From assembly GCA_040902655.1 (NCBI GenBank), contig JBBDWV010000062.1, positions 1-57,931 of the forward strand: a stretch of 57,931 nt of DNA. The letters run 5' to 3'. Positions 17,031 to 25,257 of this stretch are shown here, piece by piece. Every line of letters starts with the position of its first letter. The stretch's first letter is position 1. The notes under the pieces were generated by a model that was given only the letters and a program-made list of their open reading frames with translations, made no database searches and had not been told where the DNA came from. The DNA is from Mycobacteriales bacterium (GTDB lineage Bacteria; Actinomycetota; Actinomycetes; Mycobacteriales; SCTD01). The translations under genes were made by a program, and so were the position numbers.

Positions 17031-19739
17031 ATGACGAGTCAGCAGGCGCTCGATCATGCGCTGCTGTCGGCGGACTCGTTCGAAGGCTTGTTCACCTTGG
17101 CGACCACTCTGGGGTGGCCGGACAGTGCCCTGCAGCCCGTGGGCCGGCGGACGGACAGGTCCTTGCTGCTCGTCCACCTCGCGGGCACCCCGGCCATCTT
17201 GCTGACCGCAACGGAGGCGGAGGAATCACCCGAGGACCAGCTGCAGACAGCGAGTCTCGGCTACAGCTCCGAGGCTCCCCTTGCCCTCGCGGTCACACTG
17301 TCGACCATGACACTGCACCGTCCGGTGCAGTGGGCGGAGACACCCGGTGATTCCCCCGTGGCAACGGCCAAGCGCGTCGCGGCTGCCTCTGCCCGGAGCC
17401 TGCTGACTCTGCTCTCGCCAGCCGCTGTCTCCACCGGGACGGCCGTCAGCGGACGTAAAGGACTGCATCCTCCGCTGCACACGCACCTCGCTCGAGCGCT
17501 GGCGTCTCTGCGCGCCGCCGTTCTACAGGAGGCACTGCTCGCAGGGGGCGACCCGGTCTCCGACCTCGGCCTGTTGGGCCTGTTCCACAAGCTGCTCTTC
17601 GTCCGCGTCTCCGAGGACCGTCATGACGCGCCCGACAACGCAGCGCGCGTCTCCGAGCTCCTGGCAGATCGTGACCCGCGAGCGGGTCTGACACTGCTGC
17701 TCCAGGCCTACGAGCGCCATTACGACAGCGAGCTCTTCGAGTCCCCCTCACCACGTCCGCAGGACCTGCCAGCCACTCCCGTCCGTGAGCTCCTGACATC
17801 CATGGTCGAGCCGTGGGAGCGGCTCCGGCTCGACTTCTCGCTCACGCGCAGCGACCTGTCCGGACGCCTGTACGAGTCCTACCTCGGCCTGCGACCTGGA
17901 AAGGCGGCGCAGACCGAGACCCTTTTCGACGGCGTGGACCTGTCCGATCAGCGGGCGCGAACGAGTGCGTACTACACGCCCGCGCCCCTGGCGCGCCGCG
18001 TCGTTGAGGAGGCCTTGCGTCCCTGGCTGGAGCAGCGCCGGCCGCAGCAGCCACAGGACGTCGGGGTCCTCGACCCCGCCTGCGGCAGCGGCGCCTTCCT
18101 GCTCGCCGCATTTCGGGAGCTGCGCGACTACTTCGAGCGGCTCCACGGACGCAGCCTCAGCGCAGACGAGCGGCGTCAGCTCTTGACGACCAGCATCCAC
18201 GGCGCGGACATCGACATGGCCGCGCTGATGCTGGCACGGGTGCATCTGCTCGAGGAGGCCGACCTCGGCAGCGTCCGGCTACCGGACCTGTCAGTGAACC
18301 TCCTCTGGGGCGACAGCCTGGCGTCTCCGCCGTGGGCGCCCGCGACCGTCTCCACCCAGGGCGACGCCAGCGCCCTCCCCCTGGACTGGCGGTCCTGGCT
18401 GGCCGCGTCGGGTGGCGTCGACGTCGTCCTGATGAACCCGCCGTTCGGCGCGCAACGCGGCTACGGCCAGCGAGCGGACGCCGCGCAGCGCGCCACGCTG
18501 CGCGAGCTCTACCCGCGCACGCGCCAGTGGGGAACGGATCTGGCCGCCCGCTTCATCGAGCTCGTGCCCGGTCTGCTGCGACCCGGCGGCGCAGCCGGTT
18601 TCGTCCTGCCGAGGACGCTGCTGCACGGTCCGAGCGGCAGCGGAGCACGTGAGCTGCTCCTCGAGCTCGGCGTGCAGCGACTCCTGGACCTGCGAGGTGC
18701 GCCTGTCTTCCCGTCAGCCGCTGCCCAGGTGTGCGTGGTCGCCACGATGCAAGGGCTCGACAGCCCTGAGGTCCAGTGCGAGTTCGTCCTTGACTCCCGA
18801 GGCCCGACGCTGCAGTTGCTCGACCAGTCGCTGCCCGACACGCGACAGCTCACCGCAGCGGTCACCCCCTCGCGAGCCGAGCTCCGCTCCAACGACAGCT
18901 GGGCACCCTTCGCGCTCCGCTGGCGTACGGAACTGAGCCAGGACGTGCGCGCCGCACTCGCGCCCTTGGGCGACACCGACGTACGCGTCGTTCAGGGGAC
19001 ACAGACGGGAGCCAACGACCGCTTCCTGTTGTCGCCGGACCGGTTGGCTGAACTCGCTGAGCTCACCGATCCGGAGCGTCTGCACGCGCAGGCACCGCTG
19101 CTGCTGCGCGGCCGGGAGATCCGGCCTTACCGCGCGGTGGCATCGGGCGACCGGCTGCTTCTGCCGACGCCCGTACGCAGCCTGGACCGGGCGGAACTCG
19201 ACCTGGTCGTGGAGGTGTGCGGCGGCTATCCGAAGAACGTGCAGCCGGGGGCGCTCGACGTGTTGCTCGGCCCCAAGGTGCTGCTCGCCGGCTTCCGCCG
19301 AGAGCCCGCGGCCGTCGCCGACCTCGCCGGCGACTACATCATCGTCAAGGGTGCCGGTGGCGGAGTTGCGTTCGGCGCTCCGTCCATGCCCGCACGAGCA
19401 CGTGCGCAGTGGCTGCTCGGCGTGGAGGTCCTCCTCAACAGTGCGCTCTACCAGTGGTGGCTGCGCGGCACCGGGGCCCCGCGCCACGACGAGACCATCG
19501 AGCTGAGCATTGAGCAGCTACGCACCATGCCGTGGCCGCAGCTCGCTCCGACCGACTGGTCGACGCTCGCACGTGCGGGGACAGCCGTACGACGAGCACT
19601 GACGCTGGAGTCGCCGCGCGGTCGCACCGAGGCGTACTGGGCAGCTCGCGCCGAGGCCGACGCGCTCGTCGACGCGGTGCTGGACGTGCAGCCACGGCTG
19701 TCCGAGCTCGTGCGCGACGAGCTGCTGCGCGAGGGGTAG
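17031..19739 (+). CDS. N6-adenine DNA methyltransferase, Eco57I/type IIG-like, embedded in the BREX locus
   Basis: A 902-residue methyltransferase distinct from PglX. The phrase RTSAYYTPAPLARRVVEEAL (310-329) precedes motif I DPACGSGAFL (348-357); motif IV is NPPF (469-472). The C-terminal 300 residues look like a target-recognition domain (LLLRGREIRPY; PKVLLAGFRRE). The N-terminal 110 residues resemble the nuclease-like domain of type IIG enzymes but lack a recognisable E-x-K. ATG at 17031 has a GGGGG four bases upstream with a plausible spacing; an upstream in-frame start at 16884 would overlap the pglX leader. It forms a two-gene unit with the next gene, three bases away. A stand-alone or BREX-accessory modifier are both possible. 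Confidence 0.85.
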   Translation: MTSQQALDHALLSADSFEGLFTLATTLGWPDSALQPVGRRTDRSLLLVHLAGTPAILLTATEAEESPEDQLQTASLGYSSEAPLALAVTLSTMTLHRPVQWAETPGDSPVATAKRVAAASARSLLTLLSPAAVSTGTAVSGRKGLHPPLHTHLARALASLRAAVLQEALLAGGDPVSDLGLLGLFHKLLFVRVSEDRHDAPDNAARVSELLADRDPRAGLTLLLQAYERHYDSELFESPSPRPQDLPATPVRELLTSMVEPWERLRLDFSLTRSDLSGRLYESYLGLRPGKAAQTETLFDGVDLSDQRARTSAYYTPAPLARRVVEEALRPWLEQRRPQQPQDVGVLDPACGSGAFLLAAFRELRDYFERLHGRSLSADERRQLLTTSIHGADIDMAALMLARVHLLEEADLGSVRLPDLSVNLLWGDSLASPPWAPATVSTQGDASALPLDWRSWLAASGGVDVVLMNPPFGAQRGYGQRADAAQRATLRELYPRTRQWGTDLAARFIELVPGLLRPGGAAGFVLPRTLLHGPSGSGARELLLELGVQRLLDLRGAPVFPSAAAQVCVVATMQGLDSPEVQCEFVLDSRGPTLQLLDQSLPDTRQLTAAVTPSRAELRSNDSWAPFALRWRTELSQDVRAALAPLGDTDVRVVQGTQTGANDRFLLSPDRLAELAELTDPERLHAQAPLLLRGREIRPYRAVASGDRLLLPTPVRSLDRAELDLVVEVCGGYPKNVQPGALDVLLGPKVLLAGFRREPAAVADLAGDYIIVKGAGGGVAFGAPSMPARARAQWLLGVEVLLNSALYQWWLRGTGAPRHDETIELSIEQLRTMPWPQLAPTDWSTLARAGTAVRRALTLESPRGRTEAYWAARAEADALVDAVLDVQPRLSELVRDELLREG

Positions 19740-19742
19740 CGA

Positions 19743-20273
19743 GTGGCGAAGAGCGCGGCGCAACGCGCGGCGGAAGCGGTGGCCCGTCAGCTCCGGGAAC
19801 TCCTTCGAGCGCGGTTGCTCTTCGCGCATGTCGACGTCCGTCGCTCTCCCGTCGGCGGTCGAGACCACTGGGAGGCCGTCCTCGTCCCTCGCCTGCCTTT
19901 GGACATCCCGCTGCACGGCAGCTGGACGATCTCAGCCAGCTGGACCTTCACGAACGTCGTCGACGCCGATGAGGCCTACCTGGTCCTGAGCAGCATGGGC
20001 CTCAACGTCACCGAGATCGTGGACCCGGTCCTGTCGGCATACTCAGGTCGCGAGGAGCTGAACGTCGTCCGCTACGACTTCGACATCCGGCCTCCACGTC
20101 GAGGAGCACACGTGCAGGTGCACCAGCCGACGCCGTTGGCCAGTCGCGTGCACTGGGAGCTGCCAGACGGTCGGGCGCCTGAGGATCAGGAGTGGCCGCT
20201 CGAGCTCCTGCTCGAGTGGCTGCTGTCGCCAGACCTCCACGCTGATCTGGCCGCCCGCGGCTGGCCGGCCTGA
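19743..20273 (+). CDS. Hypothetical protein paired with the embedded methyltransferase
   Basis: A 176-residue protein that I do not recognise. GTG at 19743 comes three bases after the methyltransferase stop, so the two are surely co-translated. The N-terminus is a basic amphipathic helix (AAQRAAEAVARQLRELLRAR). The middle is beta-rich (WTISASWTFTN), followed by VVRYDFDIRP, HVQVHQ and VHWELPDGR. The clustered His/Asp residues could form a catalytic or binding site, but no known nuclease motif is evident. Its stop is 11 bases from the convergent pglW stop. It could be a restriction partner, a specificity factor or an inhibitor; nothing in the sequence decides. Confidence 0.7.
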   Translation: MAKSAAQRAAEAVARQLRELLRARLLFAHVDVRRSPVGGRDHWEAVLVPRLPLDIPLHGSWTISASWTFTNVVDADEAYLVLSSMGLNVTEIVDPVLSAYSGREELNVVRYDFDIRPPRRGAHVQVHQPTPLASRVHWELPDGRAPEDQEWPLELLLEWLLSPDLHADLAARGWPA

Positions 20274-20284
20274 CAGCTCGTGGG

Positions 20285-23200
20285 TCAGGTCGGGACGTCG
20301 TCGGTCACGGCGACCAGCCAGTCGGAGTCGAGCCGCAGCAGCTGCCCCGGAGCGGCCAGCGGAACGGGGCGCCCGTCGACGACCGCACCCAGGTCGGCGC
20401 CGAGCTGCGGCAGCAGCGCCCACACCGCGGAGGGCCGCCGGGCCGCGAGGTCGGTCCAGGTCGACAGCATCCCGAGGGCGCCGTAGCGGGCGAGCGCCCC
20501 CAGCTCGGTCAGCACCACCGGAGCACCCGTGGCGGCAGACTCGGCGAGCGCGGCCTCCACCGCGGCGCGCACCTCGGGCAGCGCGTCAGCGACCAGCTTG
20601 GCCAGGCCTTGTGCCGCGGTCGTCCCCGGAGCCGCGGCGTCCGCGGCGACGACCTGCTCCCAGGCGATCGGGAAGGATGCGGCCGTGCGCTCCACCGCGT
20701 CGAGCAGCACGCCGGTCACGTCGACGGTGCGGGCCTCGAAGCGCTGCGCCAGCGCGCGCTGCGCCCGGTCGAGGTCGCGGGCGCCGACGGCCAGCGCCAG
20801 GAAGCTGCGCGTACGCAGGCTCTCCTCGAGCCGCACCCCCAGCTCGCCGGTCGCCAGCAGTCGCGCCGCCTCGGGCGACAGGTGTCGCGTCGGCACCCGA
20901 GACCGGAAACCCGTCGTGTCGGTCGGGAGCGCCCGCGCACGGTAGGCCGTGCGCGCCTCGTCGTAGACCAGGGCGAGCCCTGCCTCCTCCAGCAGCACGT
21001 CGAGCTGCGGGCGGCCGGGCAGCGGCGGCAGGGAGGGGAAGCGCGCGCGTACACGCTCGCGCACCTCACCGGCCGCGAGCGGCTCGGCCTGGGACAGGCC
21101 GTCCAGCGCCAGGCGCAGCGCCGCCGCCGACGGCAGGTCGGCGCGGTGCACCTCGCCGCGCCCCGACAGCCGCGCCCCCACGGCGGCGGCGACGACCAGC
21201 GGCACGACCGCCGCGTCGTCCAGCGGCTGCAGGACCGGGGCGGTCAGGCCCGCAAGGTCGCCGACCCGCGAGGCGCCCAGCAGCACGTCCGGGCCGGAGG
21301 CCGCCAGCGCCTCGTCGAGCGCGGCGCCCGCCGCACCGATCGCGTCGAGCAGCGCCGGCTCCCGGCCGAACAGCACGACGTCGTCGCCGCGCCGGCGCAA
21401 GGCCAGGGCGTCCGTCGCCACGGGGTCCAGCGCCGCCGCGAGCAGGCCGCGCAGCCGGCGCCGATCAGCCTCGACCGGGGCGACCGAACCCCCGACCGCA
21501 CCCGCGGCCGCGGCCAGCGCGGTCGCCGTGGCGACGACGCCGACCTCACCCAGGGCGTCGTCGACCGCGGCGCGCACCCGCTCCAGCAGCGCCGCGGCGT
21601 CGGCATCCGCGCGCCACGCCGCCCGCGCTGCAACGAGGTCAGCGGTCACGCGCACCCGCTTGCGCCCCAGCGCGGCGGCGACCCTCCCGGCGGGCGCGAA
21701 GGCATCGACGTCCGCCTCGGTGCCGTGGCCGAGCACCGCGGCCGCCGTCGCACGCTGCCCTTCGGGCACGGCACGCAGCAGCAGGTCCAGCGCCCGCTCG
21801 ACCTCCGACACGCTGACGTCTTCGGCAGGGGCGGCGAAGGCCTCCCGCCACAGCCGTGCGCGCTCGCGCAGCTCCTTGCGCGTCGCCTCGGCGACACCGG
21901 CCAGACGGCTGAGGCGTACGGGGTCGATCGCGGCAAGATCACCTGCGGTGACGACCTTCAGCGGCTCGACCGCCGACAGCGCCCGTGCTGACAGGCCCGC
22001 CTCCACCAGCGGCGTTCCCGGGACGGCCGCGGCCGCGAGAGCCCCCGCATCGTCCGGGGCGCCGGTGTCGGTCGTGTCGAAGACCGCCGCCCAGGCGGCC
22101 CGCATGTCTCCGGCGGTGCCGTGGCGGGCCGCGGCGTTCCGCGCGAGCGCCGTCCGGAAGAACGGCACGAGCCGCGGCGCGAGCACCGGGTCGAACAGCC
22201 CCTCGTGGACCGTCGCCTCCTCGCGCACCATCGCCGGGTCGCTCTGCCCGTCGCCGAAGGCCGGCGGCGCACCGGTCGCCATCTCGAACAGCACGACCGC
22301 GGCGGCGTACCGCTCAGCGGCGGAGTCGTACTGCGTCCGCGCGCCGGTGCCGAGGAACGGGTCGAGGTACGGGGCCGTACCCGCCGTCAGGGCGTCGGCC
22401 CGGGCCCGCGCCAACGAGAAGTCGAACAGCACCAGGTGGGCCTGCCGGTCGCCGCGACCCTCCAGCAACCCGAGGTTGGCGGGCTTGACGTCCCGGTGGC
22501 TCAGCCCGAGGCGCTCCAGCGCCGACATGGCCTCCAGCAGCTCCCGGCCCCAGCGCTCCAGCCGGTCCAGCGACAGCCGCCCCGCCCGCGCCTGCAGCGC
22601 CTCCGCCAGCGTCGACTCGCCGGCGCTCGTCAGCACCAGCGCCCGCCGGCCCCCGACGTCGACCGGCCCGTCGAGCAGCCGGACCAGGCGCGGGTGGTCG
22701 AGAGTCGCCAGCACCGCAGCCTCGTCGTCGAGTCGCGCGGCCGCGGCGTCGTCGAGCGCGCACTTCAGGACCACCGGCTGGTCGCCGTCGCCGCCCGTGG
22801 TGTCCCGCACGAGCAGCGCCAAGGCGGTCGAGCCCTTGCCGAGCCGCCGCTGCACCTCCCAGCGACCGTCGAGCAGCCCCCCGGGCACGGCCTCGAGCGG
22901 GTCGACGATCTCGTCGGTGCCAGCCAGCTGCGCGCGCACCCCGTCGAGCAGCTCCAGGAAGGCCCGCACGTCGGCCAGCCGCTCCGACACGACCGGACGC
23001 GTCGCCTGCAGCACCAGCGCCCGCAGCGCAGACGGGACCTGCGACATGTCGGCCGCGAGGTCGAGCCCGCCCTCGGCCGTCAGCCGATCCCGCAGCGCCA
23101 GCCGGTCGGCCGCCGGGTGCCGGCCCGACACGAGGTAGTAGGTCAGGGCGCCGAGCGCGAAGACGTCGAGCCGCACCCGGTCGGCAGCCGCCCCGGTCGA

Positions 23201-24469
23201 CTCGGGAGCCGCGTACGCCTGCGCCAGCCGCCGCGCGTCGTCCGCCCCCGCTCCGAGCACCCCCGCCAGGCGCTGCGCGGCCTCCGAGCCGGCCAGCCCC
23301 GTCACGCCCGCCACCGACGAGCCCGCCACCGACGAGCCTCCCGGCACCATCCCGGAGGACTGCCAGTCGCCGACGACCACGCGCAGCATCGTGCCGTCGA
23401 CCTCCCGTACCGCCACCGCCGACGGCTGCAGACCGCGGTGCACCACCCGGTGCCGGTGGGCGTACGCCAGCGTCTCCGCCACCTGCTGCACCACGTCGAG
23501 CCGCCGCTCGGTGCTCAGCGCGTCGGCGCGATCCGACAGCCAGAGGTCCAGCCGCCGCAGCCGCTCGTCGTACGGGAAGACCAGTCCGACCCCGAGCTCG
23601 TGCTCCACCAGGTCGAGCGGCCGCAGCAGCCCCTCGGCGTGCAGCCGGCTCAGGATGCGGTACTCGTGCTCGGCGACCGCCTTCGTGATGCGCGCCTGGT
23701 CGGCGCCGGCCCCTGGTGGGGTGAGGAAGAAGCGGATGCGGCGCCGGTCGGTCGTCGCGACCCGGTGGTGGGCCGGCCAGTCCTGATAGCCGTCGCCGTC
23801 GCCCATCGGCTCGTCGTCGATGATCCACGAACCGACTTCGCGCTGGCGCCGCTGCACCAGGCCGATGCGCGACAGCAGCGCGACAACGACCTCCTCGGTG
23901 CGCACGTCCACTTGCTGACCGGGCCGGCCGCTCTCGAGCAGCCGCTCGTCGATGCCGTCCAGCCCGATGCGTGCCGTGTCGCCCCGCAACCCGAACAGAT
24001 CGGCCTGGCTCGCCATCGGCAGGCCGGAACGGAAGGTCGGGTGGTGCAGGTAGACCGACTCCTGGACGTACGGCAGCGCGTCGCGGACGGCGCCGACCGG
24101 CTGGCGGGTCTCCCGCGCGTAGCGCTCGGCCTCGTCGCGCAGCCGGCTCGCCAGGCGCTGGGCCTTCCGCCGAGCCAGCTTCAGGGGCGAGTCCTCCGCC
24201 GGCCGGCCGTCGCGCTGCCAGGTCAGGTCGTTGCCGCGCAGGACGCCGCTGTAGTACTTCATCTCGACCAGGTGCAGCCGGCGGCGACCGAGCACCAGCA
24301 GGTCGACCTCCGACCAGCGGCCCGACGAGTCGCGGAACTCGACGTTCGACCAGGCCCGGAACGGCGGCGCCATCGGCAGCATCGCCTTGACCTGCGCGAG
24401 GCCCTCAGCCTCGTGGGGGAACGGCGAGGCGGTCACCTCCACCCAGCGGGACCCGTCCATCGCGGACAT
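20285..24469 (-). CDS. pglW: BREX system serine/threonine kinase PglW
   Basis: A 1394-residue protein. Residues about 20-130 are a NERD nuclease-related domain (EVDLLVLGRRRLHLVEMKYY). A first kinase-like domain (about 245-510) has HRG at 344-346 in place of HRD, so it is probably a pseudokinase. A second domain (about 540-770) has LGKGSTALALLV, the Lys of VVLKCAL, HRDVKPAN from 658, and DFS (683-685) where DFG is usual. The C-terminal 600 residues are helical with a helix-hairpin-helix-like stretch near 800. PglW is the kinase of type 2 BREX and can autophosphorylate in Streptomyces. It begins only 24 bases past coaX. Confidence 0.94.
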   Translation of the reverse strand: MSAMDGSRWVEVTASPFPHEAEGLAQVKAMLPMAPPFRAWSNVEFRDSSGRWSEVDLLVLGRRRLHLVEMKYYSGVLRGNDLTWQRDGRPAEDSPLKLARRKAQRLASRLRDEAERYARETRQPVGAVRDALPYVQESVYLHHPTFRSGLPMASQADLFGLRGDTARIGLDGIDERLLESGRPGQQVDVRTEEVVVALLSRIGLVQRRQREVGSWIIDDEPMGDGDGYQDWPAHHRVATTDRRRIRFFLTPPGAGADQARITKAVAEHEYRILSRLHAEGLLRPLDLVEHELGVGLVFPYDERLRRLDLWLSDRADALSTERRLDVVQQVAETLAYAHRHRVVHRGLQPSAVAVREVDGTMLRVVVGDWQSSGMVPGGSSVAGSSVAGVTGLAGSEAAQRLAGVLGAGADDARRLAQAYAAPESTGAAADRVRLDVFALGALTYYLVSGRHPAADRLALRDRLTAEGGLDLAADMSQVPSALRALVLQATRPVVSERLADVRAFLELLDGVRAQLAGTDEIVDPLEAVPGGLLDGRWEVQRRLGKGSTALALLVRDTTGGDGDQPVVLKCALDDAAAARLDDEAAVLATLDHPRLVRLLDGPVDVGGRRALVLTSAGESTLAEALQARAGRLSLDRLERWGRELLEAMSALERLGLSHRDVKPANLGLLEGRGDRQAHLVLFDFSLARARADALTAGTAPYLDPFLGTGARTQYDSAAERYAAAVVLFEMATGAPPAFGDGQSDPAMVREEATVHEGLFDPVLAPRLVPFFRTALARNAAARHGTAGDMRAAWAAVFDTTDTGAPDDAGALAAAAVPGTPLVEAGLSARALSAVEPLKVVTAGDLAAIDPVRLSRLAGVAEATRKELRERARLWREAFAAPAEDVSVSEVERALDLLLRAVPEGQRATAAAVLGHGTEADVDAFAPAGRVAAALGRKRVRVTADLVAARAAWRADADAAALLERVRAAVDDALGEVGVVATATALAAAAGAVGGSVAPVEADRRRLRGLLAAALDPVATDALALRRRGDDVVLFGREPALLDAIGAAGAALDEALAASGPDVLLGASRVGDLAGLTAPVLQPLDDAAVVPLVVAAAVGARLSGRGEVHRADLPSAAALRLALDGLSQAEPLAAGEVRERVRARFPSLPPLPGRPQLDVLLEEAGLALVYDEARTAYRARALPTDTTGFRSRVPTRHLSPEAARLLATGELGVRLEESLRTRSFLALAVGARDLDRAQRALAQRFEARTVDVTGVLLDAVERTAASFPIAWEQVVAADAAAPGTTAAQGLAKLVADALPEVRAAVEAALAESAATGAPVVLTELGALARYGALGMLSTWTDLAARRPSAVWALLPQLGADLGAVVDGRPVPLAAPGQLLRLDSDWLVAVTDDVPT

Positions 24470-24493
24470 CCTGCCCCAGGAGGCAGATGACGG

Positions 24494-25249
24494 TCAGCCG
24501 TTGCGCTCGTAGACCAGCCGCAGGCCGATCAGGGTGAGGTCGGGCTCGTGATGGTCGAGGGTGTCGCAGACGGTGAACATCAGGTGCGACAGCCCGCCCG
24601 TGGCCAGCACCACCGGCTCCTCGCCGAGCTCGTCGGCGATCCGCCGGACCATGCCGTCCACCTGCCCGGCGAAGCCGTAGAGCAGGCCGGACTGCAGCGC
24701 CTCCCCGGTCGTCTTGCCGATGACCGAGCGCGGCTCGACGAGCTCCACCTTGAACAGCCGCGCGGCCCGGGAGGCCAGCGCGTCGACGCTGATCTCGATC
24801 CCCGGCGCGAGCGCCCCCCCGAGGAACTCCCCCTTGGCGGACACCACGTCGAAGTTGGTCGACGTGCCGAAGTCCACGACCACCGCCGGGCCGCCGTAGA
24901 GGGTGTGCGCGGCGAGGGTGTTGACGACCCGGTCGGGGCCGACCTCGCGCGGGTTGTCGTAAAGCAGCGGCACGCCGGTCCGGATCCCCGGGCCGACGAC
25001 GACGGTCGGCACGTCGGCGAAGTACCGCTCGAACATCCGGCGCAGCTCGTCCAGCACACTCGGCACCGTCGAGCAGACGGCGACGCCGTCCGGCTCCGGG
25101 TGTGCCGACAGCAGCCCACGGAACATCAGCGCCAGCTCGTCGGCGGTGACCCGCGGGTCGGACTTGATGCGGTAGCTCTCGAACAGATGGTCCCCGTCGA
25201 ACAGGCCGAGCACGGTGTTGGTGTTGCCGACGTCGACGGTGAGAAGCAC
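24494..25249 (-). CDS. coaX: Type III pantothenate kinase
   Basis: A 251-residue enzyme that phosphorylates pantothenate, the first step to coenzyme A. The N-terminal phosphate loop DVGNTNT (6-12) is diagnostic for type III; VVVDFGTSTNFDVV (about 121-134) and ATGGLSHL follow. I chose GTG at 25249 because AGGAG lies five bases upstream and overlaps the nadB stop codon (TAGGAG); a longer frame exists but is shadow sequence. It is the last gene of the pantothenate/NAD operon and is followed at 24 bases by pglW. Confidence 0.95.
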   Translation of the reverse strand: MLLTVDVGNTNTVLGLFDGDHLFESYRIKSDPRVTADELALMFRGLLSAHPEPDGVAVCSTVPSVLDELRRMFERYFADVPTVVVGPGIRTGVPLLYDNPREVGPDRVVNTLAAHTLYGGPAVVVDFGTSTNFDVVSAKGEFLGGALAPGIEISVDALASRAARLFKVELVEPRSVIGKTTGEALQSGLLYGFAGQVDGMVRRIADELGEEPVVLATGGLSHLMFTVCDTLDHHEPDLTLIGLRLVYERNG

Positions 25250-25257
25250 GAGAACTC

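Noticed and set aside
17031-19739. DISARM methyltransferase or a duplicate PglX
   Set aside because: No drmA/B/C-type genes are present, and motif IV (NPPF), domain layout and strand all differ from PglX.
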